Shown here piece by piece: positions 35,250-43,044 of a DNA stretch of 64,000 bases. Origin of the DNA: Croceitalea rosinachiae. Its GTDB lineage: Bacteria; Bacteroidota; Bacteroidia; Flavobacteriales; Flavobacteriaceae. The stretch covers positions 62,001-126,000 of the forward strand of contig NZ_JAVRHR010000002.1 of the NCBI RefSeq assembly GCF_031846445.1, in the 5' to 3' direction. Every line of letters starts with the position of its first letter. The stretch's first letter is position 1. Under the pieces are notes generated by a model. It worked only from the letters and a program-made list of their open reading frames with translations. It was not told the DNA's origin and searched no databases. A program made the translations under genes and the position numbers.

Positions 35250-36293
35250 ATGCGTAATATTTTTCTTTTAATGCTACTATTTTCTTTAATAGTTGCTTGT
35301 AGATCTAAATCTTCAATTGTCTCAGATGAGCTTAAAAATATGGCAACTTCAGAGAATGATTTCATTATCACCTTTGGTTCTTGCAATAAACACGATATGG
35401 AAAATGTTTTTTGGGATGATATTCTGGCTCAAAATCCAGATGCCTTTATATGGGGAGGTGATATTGTTTATGCAGACACCGATAACACTTCAAAAATACA
35501 AGAGCATTATGATTTGCAAGATACCGTCCCAAATTATGCGACCTTAAAAGAGAAAGTTTTTATAACTGGTACTTGGGATGACCATGATTATGGTCTAAAT
35601 GATGGAGGCATAGAGTTTTCTGCTAAAAAAGGAAGTCAACAAGCTTTCTTGAATTTTATGGATGTTCCACAAAACGATGAGAGAAGGCAACAAGAAGGTG
35701 TTTATTCTTCGCAGATGATTTCTAAACCTAACGGTTTGATTAAAATCATCAATTTAGATACCCGTTATTTCAGGACTGGTTTGATTGATGATAAAAAAGA
35801 AGGCAGAAGGTATAAGCCTAATGATTATGGAGATGGAACCATTTTAGGAAAAGCCCAATGGCAATGGCTTGAAAATGAGTTGAAAACTTCAAATGCTGAT
35901 TTCAATTTAATTGTAAGTAGTATACAATTTTTATCGAATGAACATGGCTTTGAAAAATGGGCCAATCACCCAGCCGAAGTGGATAAAATGGAAAAGCTTA
36001 TTACCAGCTCTGGAGCCAAAGGAGTACTTATTCTTTCTGGTGATAGGCATATTTCTGAATTCTCAAGAAAAGATTTGAAGGGTTTGTCTTATCCTTTGAT
36101 TGATTTTACCAGCAGTGGATTGACACATTCTTATTCAAGTTATAGTGGAGAACCCAACCAGTATCGTGTTGGCGAAGTAACTGCCATACCAAGTTTTGGG
36201 CTTATTGAATTTGATATTGAGAAAAAAACGGCAACATTGAAAATAATTGGTGATCATGGAGTGGTACTCCAAGAATTAAAACAAGCCTACTAG
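35250..36293 (+). CDS. PhoD-like alkaline phosphatase, lipoprotein
   Basis: A 347-residue lipoprotein (MRNIFLLMLLFSLIVACRSK; lipobox Cys17) of the PhoD-type metallophosphoesterase group. Metal-site motifs: FGSCNKHD near 43-50, FIWGGDIVYADTDN, FITGTWDDHDYGLND, and SGDRHISEF near residue 260. These enzymes remove phosphate from phospholipids or other phosphoesters outside the cytoplasm. It is divergent from nrnA and followed by ndk, which has its own promoter, so it is probably a single-gene unit. Confidence 0.9.
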   Translation: MRNIFLLMLLFSLIVACRSKSSIVSDELKNMATSENDFIITFGSCNKHDMENVFWDDILAQNPDAFIWGGDIVYADTDNTSKIQEHYDLQDTVPNYATLKEKVFITGTWDDHDYGLNDGGIEFSAKKGSQQAFLNFMDVPQNDERRQQEGVYSSQMISKPNGLIKIINLDTRYFRTGLIDDKKEGRRYKPNDYGDGTILGKAQWQWLENELKTSNADFNLIVSSIQFLSNEHGFEKWANHPAEVDKMEKLITSSGAKGVLILSGDRHISEFSRKDLKGLSYPLIDFTSSGLTHSYSSYSGEPNQYRVGEVTAIPSFGLIEFDIEKKTATLKIIGDHGVVLQELKQAY

Positions 36294-36295
36294 GC

Positions 36296-36325
36296 TTGTC
36301 AGGCTATATAAAAAGCTTATTTTTG
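36296..36325 (+). promoter_or_regulatory. Promoter of ndk
   Basis: TTG at 36296-36298 and TATTTTTG at 36318-36325 with a 19-base spacer closely fit the Bacteroidota promoter. The leader to the ATG at 36342 would be about 10 bases. Confidence 0.6.
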
Positions 36326-36341
36326 CGCAAAATTTAAGAAA

Positions 36342-36761
36342 ATGACGACTAATAGAACTTTTACCATGATTAAACCAGATGCCGTTGAAAATGGACACAT
36401 TGGTGCTATTTTGGAAAAAATAACTGCTGCTGGTTTTAAAATTGCAGCTATGAAATATACCCATTTAAGCGTACGTGACGCTCAGGCTTTCTATGCAATT
36501 CACAGTGAGCGACCATTCTTTGGAGAATTGGTAGAATTTATGACTAGAGGACCAATTGTTGCGGCTATTTTAGAAAAAGATAATGCCGTTGAAGATTTTC
36601 GCGCATTGATTGGTGCCACAAATCCTTCCGAAGCTGCTGAAGGAACTATTAGAAAATTATATGCTAGTAACATCGCAGAAAATGCGGTCCATGGCTCTGA
36701 TAGTGATGAGAATGCTGCTATAGAAGGGGCTTTTCATTTTGCAGCTAGAGAAGTTTTTTAA
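36342..36761 (+). CDS. ndk: Nucleoside-diphosphate kinase
   Basis: A 139-residue enzyme that passes the gamma phosphate from ATP to nucleoside diphosphates through a phospho-histidine. The start FTMIKPDAVENGHIGAIL is the family N-terminus. The active-site histidine is H117 in NAVHGSDS, the NDK signature. GATNPSEAAEGTIRKLYA supplies nucleotide contacts. Length is normal. It has its own promoter and is closed by a terminator at 36787-36813. Confidence 0.97.
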   Translation: MTTNRTFTMIKPDAVENGHIGAILEKITAAGFKIAAMKYTHLSVRDAQAFYAIHSERPFFGELVEFMTRGPIVAAILEKDNAVEDFRALIGATNPSEAAEGTIRKLYASNIAENAVHGSDSDENAAIEGAFHFAAREVF

Positions 36762-36786
36762 TGGGTAAGTTTAAATTATAGTTAGG

Positions 36787-36813
36787 AGCCATTATTTACT
36801 GATGGCTTTTTTT
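36787..36813 (+). terminator. Intrinsic terminator of ndk
   Basis: AGCCAT (36787-36792) pairs with ATGGCT (36802-36807), with a nine-base loop followed by a run of seven T (36807-36813). It may also end the convergent DUF721 transcript. Confidence 0.7.
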
Positions 36814-36814
36814 A

Positions 36815-37111
36815 TTATCGTAAAACTAGCTTTTTAACCAAATTTTTACCCAATTCTTCATTGAGCATTGCAATGATTTTGCTTTTACCCATACTTAGTT
36901 CTTGCCGTAACACAGAAGAGGAAAGTGATACGAAGAGTGTTTCATTTCTCAATTCAACCTGAGTAGTATAATTATTGACACCATTACCCATTAATTTCAC
37001 CCATGCTTCTTTTGCGTCTACTTTGTCAATACCTTTCTGCAGCTTATTTTCTTTGATGAACTCGTTCAGGGCATCGCCCATATTCAAATGTGAGTTTTTT
37101 CGTTTTGCCAT
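36815..37111 (-). CDS. DUF721 domain-containing protein
   Basis: A 98-residue protein of the DUF721 family (also called DciA-like), with NEFIKENKLQKGIDKVDAKE, the tryptophan in EAWVKLMG and a C-terminal TLFVSLSSSVLRQELSMGKS. In many bacteria DciA loads the replicative helicase; the single-domain Bacteroidota version may do the same, which fits recF two genes upstream. It starts ATG at 37111, overlapping the stop of the lipoprotein gene by one base (TGATG). Confidence 0.87.
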   Translation of the reverse strand: MAKRKNSHLNMGDALNEFIKENKLQKGIDKVDAKEAWVKLMGNGVNNYTTQVELRNETLFVSLSSSVLRQELSMGKSKIIAMLNEELGKNLVKKLVLR

Positions 37112-37530
37112 CACTCTTGAATATTGATAGGTTCATAACGCCTGTACGAGTATGTAATGTTATCTTCATTCACAACACTGAAAGAGTTCTTTTCTAGTTT
37201 GGTCAATTGTTCTTCCCAAGCACTTAAATCATTTTTATATGAAATCAAGAATATATTTCCTTTTGCTATGATTTTAAAGGATTCCGCGTCATTTGAGGTA
37301 TCATAAGTGCCATCTAATTTCGGATGCATTTTCTTTTTATAGCCTTGCATTTTATTTAATTCGATATAATCAATACTGGGGTTAACCTTATAGTTTTTTT
37401 TTTGTCCATCCGGGAATTCAACAGATACTATTTCCCAATACCCATTTAGCAGATTGAGGTTTTCTTTTTGTATAGCACTAGAACAGCCAACAAAAAAAGT
37501 CAAAATAAAGAATAGCCGAAAACGAAACAT
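37111..37530 (-). CDS. Lipocalin-like lipoprotein
   Basis: A 139-residue lipoprotein (MFRFRLFFILTFFVGCSSAI; lipobox VGC, Cys16). The mature part starts LLNGYWEIVSVEFPDGQKKN, a pattern of small lipocalin-like proteins in Bacteroidota (the GxW near the start). It is beta-rich with lysines and no further cysteine. The ligand is unknown. It lies one base after recF and overlaps DUF721 by one base, so it belongs to the recF-DUF721 transcript. Confidence 0.72.
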   Translation of the reverse strand: MFRFRLFFILTFFVGCSSAIQKENLNLLNGYWEIVSVEFPDGQKKNYKVNPSIDYIELNKMQGYKKKMHPKLDGTYDTSNDAESFKIIAKGNIFLISYKNDLSAWEEQLTKLEKNSFSVVNEDNITYSYRRYEPINIQE

Positions 37531-37531
37531 A

Positions 37532-38611
37532 TTACAAGTTAAATATTTTGTAACTCTGATGTATGCTTTTTACCACATTTTCCGTACGGTCTGCATGGGT
37601 GTCACTGATAAAAATTTGTCCAAAGGTGTCATTATCAACTAATGAAACAATATGGGAGACCCTATTTTCATCCAACTTATCAAAAATATCATCCAAAAGT
37701 AAGATTGGTGTAGTACCTGCCTGTTTTTTTATAAAATGAAATTGAGCAAGTTTAAGAGCAATCAAAAAAGACTTTTGTTGGCCTTGACTTCCAAACTTTT
37801 TGATAGGATATCCGTCAATCGTAAATTCTAAATCATCTTTATGGATTCCAACACTAGTATATTGCATGGCTCTATCTTTTTGTACGGAATCCTTTAATAA
37901 TGATATTAAGCCTTGTTCTTTTAATTTGCTTTGGTATGCTAACGAAACCCCTTCTTCTTTTCCTGAGATATTAAAATATTGTTCTTTAAAAATAGGAATG
38001 AAGGTTTCCAAAAAGCGTTGTCTTTTTGTAAAAATAGATGTTCCAAGTGTGGCTAGCTGCCCATCATAAATAGTGAGATTGTCTTGATCAAAAGTGTTAT
38101 TGGCAACAAAATATTTTAATAATGAATTGCGCTGAACTAAAACCTTATTGTATTTGATAAGCGTTTGTAGGTATTCCTTATCAGATTGCGAAATTACCCC
38201 ATCAATAAATTTTCTTCTGGTATCACTACCCTCAGTGATGAGATCACGGTCTGCCGGTGAAATAAGTACTAATGGTAAAAAACCGATGTGATCAGAAAAT
38301 TTTTCATAAGCCTTTCCATTCCTTTTAATAACCTTTTTTAGGCCTCTTTTAAAACTGCAAACAATCTTTTCAGATCGGTTCGCTTTTTCAAATTCGCCTT
38401 CGACCATGAAAAAATCTGAACCATGTCTAATGTTCTGCGTGGCTACAGGATTGAAATAGCTTTTACCGAAAGAAAGATGGTAAATCGCATCTAAAATGTT
38501 CGTCTTGCCTATACCATTAGCACCTACAAAACAGTTGATTGTTGGGTCAAAATCTAGATTTTGAGAAGAAAAATTCTTGTAATTAACTAATGATAAGCGT
38601 TTTAAAAACAT
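37532..38611 (-). CDS. recF: DNA replication and repair protein RecF
   Basis: A 359-residue SMC-like ATPase that helps load RecA at gapped DNA. The start MFLKRLSLVNYKNF is the RecF N-terminus. Walker A is NCFVGANGIGKTNILDAI, the ABC signature is KFGSQGQQKSFLIALKLAQF, and Walker B is TPILLLDDIFDKLDENR. Length is normal. The ATG at 38611 is preferred over an upstream in-frame codon at 38656, because a promoter-like TATTTTTG lies between them. It is divergent from a TPR-protein gene. Confidence 0.95.
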   Translation of the reverse strand: MFLKRLSLVNYKNFSSQNLDFDPTINCFVGANGIGKTNILDAIYHLSFGKSYFNPVATQNIRHGSDFFMVEGEFEKANRSEKIVCSFKRGLKKVIKRNGKAYEKFSDHIGFLPLVLISPADRDLITEGSDTRRKFIDGVISQSDKEYLQTLIKYNKVLVQRNSLLKYFVANNTFDQDNLTIYDGQLATLGTSIFTKRQRFLETFIPIFKEQYFNISGKEEGVSLAYQSKLKEQGLISLLKDSVQKDRAMQYTSVGIHKDDLEFTIDGYPIKKFGSQGQQKSFLIALKLAQFHFIKKQAGTTPILLLDDIFDKLDENRVSHIVSLVDNDTFGQIFISDTHADRTENVVKSIHQSYKIFNL

Positions 38612-38653
38612 ATTTTGCTTTAGGGCGAATTGGTTTTTGAATAGCAAAGATTC

Positions 38654-38661
38654 CAAAAATA
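38654..38661 (-). promoter_or_regulatory. Candidate -7 element for recF
   Basis: On the minus strand TATTTTTG matches TAnnTTTG, about 40 bases before the recF ATG. No -33 TTG at the right spacing. Confidence 0.4.
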
Positions 38662-38697
38662 ACGAATAATTTACCTTTCGGTTTTGGATAAAAACTT

Positions 38698-38705
38698 TAT
38701 TTTTG
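38698..38705 (+). promoter_or_regulatory. Candidate -7 element for the TPR-protein gene
   Basis: TATTTTTG matches TAnnTTTG and lies 20 bases before the ATG at 38726. A TTG at 38684-38686 is too close to serve as -33. Confidence 0.4.
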
Positions 38706-38725
38706 CGCGATTAATAAAACAAATA

Positions 38726-39487
38726 ATGGCTACATATAAGAAGCGGGGCTACAAGCCAAAAAATAAGGCAGAGGAGCAAGAATTTGATGTGAAAGACAGT
38801 ACGACGGCAGAAGTGTTCAGTACTTTAGATGAGAGCGCTTCTAAAACCGAGGCTTGGGTTTCTAAAAACCAGAACTATATTCTCGGTGTTATCGGTGCAA
38901 TTGCGATTGGGGTTTTAGGATATTTGGCATATAATCAATTTGTTCAAAAGCCAAAGGAGACAAGTGCCGCAAACGAACTTTATTATCCACAACAGTATTT
39001 TGACCAGGCGATGGCCAATGAAGCAAATAAAGATTCTTTATTGAATTTGGCGTTAGTGGGGTCTGAAGGTAAATATGGCTTTTTAGATATTATTGAAGAA
39101 TATAAAGGTACCAAAGCTGCAAACCTGGCGAATTATTCGGCTGGTATGGCGTATTTAAATACCCAAAATTACCAAGAGGCCATTTCTTATTTGGAAAATT
39201 TTTCTTCCGATGATGCAGTTTTAGGGGCGCTCGCGAAAGGTGCTATCGGCGATTCTTTTTCTCAATTGAATCAAGCTGAAGATGCTTTGGATTATTATGA
39301 GAAGGCTATTGCCCACAATGCTAATGCTTATACAACTCCTAAATATTTATATAAAGCAGGAATTACAGCAATGAATCTAGGATATACAGATAAGGCATTA
39401 GAGTTTTTTGAGCGTATTCAAAATGATTTCTCTTCTGCAAATGAAGCAAACAATATCGAGGCCCTTATAGGTTCTGTAAAAAAGTAG
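38726..39487 (+). CDS. Membrane-anchored TPR protein (YfgM-like)
   Basis: A 253-residue protein with a cytoplasmic N-terminus (MATYKKRGYKPKNKAEEQEF), one membrane segment near residues 55-75 (ILGVIGAIAIGVLGYLAYNQ) and an exported domain of TPR-type helices (AGMAYLNTQNYQEAISYLEN, GDSFSQLNQAEDALDYYEKA, ITAMNLGYTDKALEFFERIQ). The layout matches YfgM, a partner of the SecYEG/PpiD complex in E. coli; in Bacteroidota the role is untested. The ATG at 38726 follows a good promoter element. It is four bases before ribH. Confidence 0.85.
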   Translation: MATYKKRGYKPKNKAEEQEFDVKDSTTAEVFSTLDESASKTEAWVSKNQNYILGVIGAIAIGVLGYLAYNQFVQKPKETSAANELYYPQQYFDQAMANEANKDSLLNLALVGSEGKYGFLDIIEEYKGTKAANLANYSAGMAYLNTQNYQEAISYLENFSSDDAVLGALAKGAIGDSFSQLNQAEDALDYYEKAIAHNANAYTTPKYLYKAGITAMNLGYTDKALEFFERIQNDFSSANEANNIEALIGSVKK

Positions 39488-39491
39488 CAAA

Positions 39492-39986
39492 ATGGCTACC
39501 GAGAATAAAAATTTATCTGTTTACGACAAATCGATAATCCCAAGCGCTAAAAAACTTCGGTTTGGAATTGTTGTTTCAGAATGGAATAACAATATTACTG
39601 AAGCATTATACAATGGGGCTTTTGATACACTGATAGATTGTGGTGCGCAAGCAGAAAATATTCTTAGATGGAATGTCCCTGGTAGTTTTGAACTTGTCTT
39701 TGGGAGCAAAAAAATGTTGACTACTCATGAGGTTGACGCGGTTATTGCTATAGGTAGTGTTGTTCGAGGTGAAACCAGTCATTTTGATTATGTATGCGGA
39801 GCTACTGCACAAGGCATTAAAGACCTTAACGTTCAATATAATACTCCAGTGATTTTTTGTGTTTTGACAGACGATTTCTTACAGCAATCTATTGACCGCA
39901 GTGGAGGAAAGCATGGTAATAAAGGTACTGAAGCCGCCATCGCAGCTATTCAAATGGCGGTTCTAGGGAGTGAAGTTAAAGCTTAA
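39492..39986 (+). CDS. ribH: 6,7-dimethyl-8-ribityllumazine synthase
   Basis: A 164-residue enzyme that condenses 5-amino-6-ribitylaminouracil with a four-carbon phosphate, the step before riboflavin synthase. Motifs: FGIVVSEWNNNITEALYNGA, NVPGSFELVFG, AVIAIGSVVRGETSHFDYVC, with the catalytic His in that last segment, and TPVIFCVLTDDFLQQSIDRS with GNKGTEAA. It usually forms an icosahedral shell of 60. It is co-transcribed with the TPR protein upstream. Confidence 0.97.
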   Translation: MATENKNLSVYDKSIIPSAKKLRFGIVVSEWNNNITEALYNGAFDTLIDCGAQAENILRWNVPGSFELVFGSKKMLTTHEVDAVIAIGSVVRGETSHFDYVCGATAQGIKDLNVQYNTPVIFCVLTDDFLQQSIDRSGGKHGNKGTEAAIAAIQMAVLGSEVKA

Positions 39987-40029
39987 GAACTAATTCAAAC
40001 ACAAATTCAAAAATCTTGTCAAGTCCAAG

Positions 40030-40074
40030 ACTCAATCTTAAGTTTACCTTAAAAAGCGATAAGAGTGAGTTTTG
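40030..40074 (+). terminator. Possible terminator after ribH
   Basis: ACTCAATCTTA (40030-40040) pairs with TAAGAGTGAGT (40060-40070) over 11 bp with one mismatch, followed by TTT (TTTT counting the last base of the stem). The loop is long (19 bases) and the T-run short. Confidence 0.35.
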
Positions 40075-40165
40075 AGGTATTGTTCAGAAGAAAATCAAGG
40101 ATGGTTACGAAACATCTGTTAACATTTTTTGTGAGCTAGGTGATAGCGTACTTTTCCTTTTTAAT

Positions 40166-40173
40166 TACCTTTG
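40166..40173 (+). promoter_or_regulatory. Candidate -7 element for the small membrane protein / mutL unit
   Basis: TACCTTTG matches TAnnTTTG and lies 21 bases before the ATG at 40195. Confidence 0.45.
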
Positions 40174-40194
40174 AGAACATAGTGAAAGGACATA

Positions 40195-40479
40195 ATGCGA
40201 AACTTTTTAAAACTTAGAGGAAATAGAACTTTCGAATATAAACCACGTTATTATAAAGGTGAGGGTAGTCCATTCAAGATTGAACATAAACTTGATAAAT
40301 ACCGGAGTACAGCAACAAGCAATAGAGGGTTAAAGAATAAGTTTTCCTCAGCTTTTGATGATTTAAAGACAGAAGGAGATAGAAATCTTAAAATACGTTT
40401 TTTAATTATCTTGGCGGTCTTAGTTTTGCTATTTCTATACATTATTGACTTCGATTTGTCCATATTTTTCAAACCTTAA
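40195..40479 (+). CDS. Small single-pass membrane protein upstream of mutL
   Basis: A 94-residue protein. The first 68 residues are basic and polar (MRNFLKLRGNRTFEYKPRYY and YRSTATSNRGLKNKFSSAFD), followed by one membrane helix (FLIILAVLVLLFLYIIDF) and a short tail, so the basic part should face the cytoplasm. Homologues in Flavobacteriaceae are sometimes labelled riboflavin synthase subunit beta; nothing in the sequence supports that label, which may be carried over from the ribH neighbour. Function unknown. Its stop overlaps the mutL start by one base (TAATG), so translation may be coupled. Confidence 0.75.
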   Translation: MRNFLKLRGNRTFEYKPRYYKGEGSPFKIEHKLDKYRSTATSNRGLKNKFSSAFDDLKTEGDRNLKIRFLIILAVLVLLFLYIIDFDLSIFFKP

Positions 40480-42308
40480 TGGCCGACATTATAAAACTTT
40501 TACCGGACCATGTCGCCAATCAAATTGCAGCGGGTGAGGTAGTGCAACGACCAGCTTCTGTTGTGAAGGAGTTATTGGAAAATGCTATTGATGCTGGCGC
40601 AAGCAATGTTAAGCTAATTGTTAAAGACGGAGGTAAATCACTTATTCATGTTGTTGATAATGGTAGTGGAATGAGTGAAATTGATGCTCGACTTTCTTTT
40701 GAACGTCACGCTACTTCAAAAATTTCTGCTGCTGAAGATTTGTTTAATTTGAACACTAAGGGGTTTAGAGGTGAAGCTTTGGCTTCTATTGCCGCTATTG
40801 CTCACGTTGATCTACAAACTAAACTTGATGGGGCTGATATAGGTTCTCATTTAAAAATAGAGGGCAGTAAAGTTATTTCGCAAGAGGTTAGTGCTACACC
40901 AAAAGGGACTTCTATTGCCGTTAAAAATCTGTTTTTCAATATTCCCGCCCGCAGAAATTTTTTAAAATCAAATCAAGTAGAGTTGCGTCACATCACAGAT
41001 GAATTTCAGCGGGTAGCTTTGGTACATCACGAAGTTGCTTTTCAATTTTATAATAATGGCTCTGAGCTCTTTAATTTGCCCATTGAAAGCTTTCGACAAC
41101 GGATTGTTCATGTTTTTGGCAATCGTATGAACGAGCGATTGGTACCTGTTGAAGAGGAGACAGAAGTACTCAAGGTATCTGGCTTTATTTGCAAACCTGA
41201 ATTTGCAAAAAAGAGCAGGGGCGAACAATTTTTCTTTGCCAATGGAAGATTTATTAAAAGCCCTTATCTGCATCATGCCCTTATTGCAGCATTTGAAGGA
41301 TTAATAAAATCAGAGATGCAACCAGGCTATTTTCTTTTTTTAGATGTGGACCCTGGGTCGATTGATATTAATATACATCCAACAAAAACCGAAGTAAAGT
41401 TTGATGACGAGAATACACTATATGCTATATTACGTTCCACAATCAAGCATAGTTTGGGGCAGTTTAACGTTGTTCCAGCTTTAGATTTTGAACATGACAA
41501 TAATTTACAGACTCCCTATTCATATCAAGGTAAAGAAGCGATTCTACCCCGAGTAACAGTAGATTCTAGATTTAACCCTTTTGATGAAGGCTCCCAAATA
41601 ACCAAAAAAGCTGGAAATACCTTTAGAAAGGAATCTGCTGAGGGATGGGAAAATTTATATGTAGATTCTGTTGAAAATGATACGCCTTTTAGTAGTGTTC
41701 ATTTTGAATCAGAAATTGAAACTCCTGATATTTTTGAAGGAGAAACGGAAGATTTAGATACCAATCAGATTACGTTTCAGTTGCGACGGAAATATATTGT
41801 GACCACAATAAAATCAGGCATGTTGGTCGTTAACCAAAATCGAGCGCACCAAAGAGTATTGTATGAAAGATTCCTTGGTGATGATACCCTAAAACAAGGT
41901 GCTAGCCAACAATTGTTGTTTCCGCTACAGTTAGAGTTTACTGTACAAGAGATTGAACAACTTAAAGGACTTTGTGAAAATCTTGCTGTTTTAGGATTTA
42001 TTTTGACATTTGATAATGAAGAACAAGTCACTGTGTCTGGTATTCCGAATATCATGACAGAAACCTCAATTGGCATGGTATTGGCTGAGTTAGTAGAAAA
42101 TAGGAACGATTCAATCTCACCGGCAGATTTTATGGCAAAAACGCTTTGTAAAACTATTGCTCTTAAAACTGGACAAGCGATGGATGCAGAATCACAAATG
42201 GCTTTAGTCAATGATCTTTTTGGTTGTAAAGAGTCTAAATTAGACCCGTTCAATAGAATAATTTATACGACGATAGAGACTGAGGCGATAGAAAAAAAAT
42301 TTATGTAA
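40479..42308 (+). CDS. mutL: DNA mismatch repair protein MutL
   Basis: A 609-residue mismatch-repair ATPase. The N-terminal GHKL domain is complete: LPDHVANQIAAGEVVQRPAS, ELLENAIDAGASNV, DNGSGM and TKGFRGEALASI, followed by a transducer domain with NIHPTKTEVKF. The C-terminal dimer domain has NQNRAHQRVLYE (residues 452-463), where nuclease MutL proteins have DQHAxxExxxxE; here Asp is Asn, His is Asn, Ala is Arg and the first Glu is Gln, so nuclease activity is doubtful. It follows the small membrane protein with a one-base overlap and abuts a rhomboid gene. Confidence 0.95.
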   Translation: MADIIKLLPDHVANQIAAGEVVQRPASVVKELLENAIDAGASNVKLIVKDGGKSLIHVVDNGSGMSEIDARLSFERHATSKISAAEDLFNLNTKGFRGEALASIAAIAHVDLQTKLDGADIGSHLKIEGSKVISQEVSATPKGTSIAVKNLFFNIPARRNFLKSNQVELRHITDEFQRVALVHHEVAFQFYNNGSELFNLPIESFRQRIVHVFGNRMNERLVPVEEETEVLKVSGFICKPEFAKKSRGEQFFFANGRFIKSPYLHHALIAAFEGLIKSEMQPGYFLFLDVDPGSIDINIHPTKTEVKFDDENTLYAILRSTIKHSLGQFNVVPALDFEHDNNLQTPYSYQGKEAILPRVTVDSRFNPFDEGSQITKKAGNTFRKESAEGWENLYVDSVENDTPFSSVHFESEIETPDIFEGETEDLDTNQITFQLRRKYIVTTIKSGMLVVNQNRAHQRVLYERFLGDDTLKQGASQQLLFPLQLEFTVQEIEQLKGLCENLAVLGFILTFDNEEQVTVSGIPNIMTETSIGMVLAELVENRNDSISPADFMAKTLCKTIALKTGQAMDAESQMALVNDLFGCKESKLDPFNRIIYTTIETEAIEKKFM

Positions 42309-43043
42309 ATGGGAAGGTTGACAGATGCGATTAAGCATTTATTAATAATAAACGTACTCTTTTTCGTTGCTACGCAACTGTATGGAGACCAAATGTATCT
42401 ATGGTTTTCTCTATGGTTCCCTGAAAGTTCAAATTTTCGATGGTGGCAAATCGTCTCCCATATGTTCATGCACGGTGGCTTTATGCATATTCTTTTTAAT
42501 ATGTATGCATTGTGGGCGTTTGGTTCTCCTTTAGAAAGTGCTTGGGGACGCAATAAATTTCTGTTCTTTTATTTCTCAGCTGGCCTTGGAGCCGCATTAT
42601 TGCATACGGCAGTCAATTATTATTATTTTAATGAAGGCTTGGAAGCTCTTGTAAATAGTGGAGTATCAAGAAGTCAAGTTCTAGAAACATTAAAGAATGG
42701 GCAATATAGTCCTGGTTGGAATGATATTGTGGGAAGAGATACTGTTGATGGAATGTTGTCCGCCTTTAATACACCGGCTGTTGGCGCTTCTGGTGCCGTT
42801 TATGGGGTTTTGGTAGCTTTCGCATTCATGTACCCCAATGCAGAGCTAATGCTTATTTTTCTGCCAGTTCCTATAAAGGCGAAGTATTTCGTTCCACTAA
42901 TCATACTCGGTGATTTATTTTTTGGTATTTCAGGTGCTAACACGGGTATTGCTCATTTTGCACATATCGGAGGAGCTTTAATCGGCTTTATCATAATGTG
43001 GTACTGGAAAAAAAACCAGTTTAATAAAAACCGTTGGAACTAA
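42309..43043 (+). CDS. Rhomboid intramembrane serine protease (first of two)
   Basis: A 244-residue membrane protease. Six or so hydrophobic segments, with the rhomboid motifs: SHMFMHGGFMHILFNMYALW (loop and membrane segment with the oxyanion-supporting His and Asn), catalytic Ser in AVGASGAVYGVLVA, and catalytic His in AHFAHIGGALIGF. An insert of about 45 residues between the second and third segments (NEGLEALVNSGVSRSQVLET) is longer than in minimal rhomboids. It starts directly after the mutL stop and is followed after one base by a second rhomboid gene. Confidence 0.9.
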   Translation: MGRLTDAIKHLLIINVLFFVATQLYGDQMYLWFSLWFPESSNFRWWQIVSHMFMHGGFMHILFNMYALWAFGSPLESAWGRNKFLFFYFSAGLGAALLHTAVNYYYFNEGLEALVNSGVSRSQVLETLKNGQYSPGWNDIVGRDTVDGMLSAFNTPAVGASGAVYGVLVAFAFMYPNAELMLIFLPVPIKAKYFVPLIILGDLFFGISGANTGIAHFAHIGGALIGFIIMWYWKKNQFNKNRWN

Positions 43044-43044
43044 T

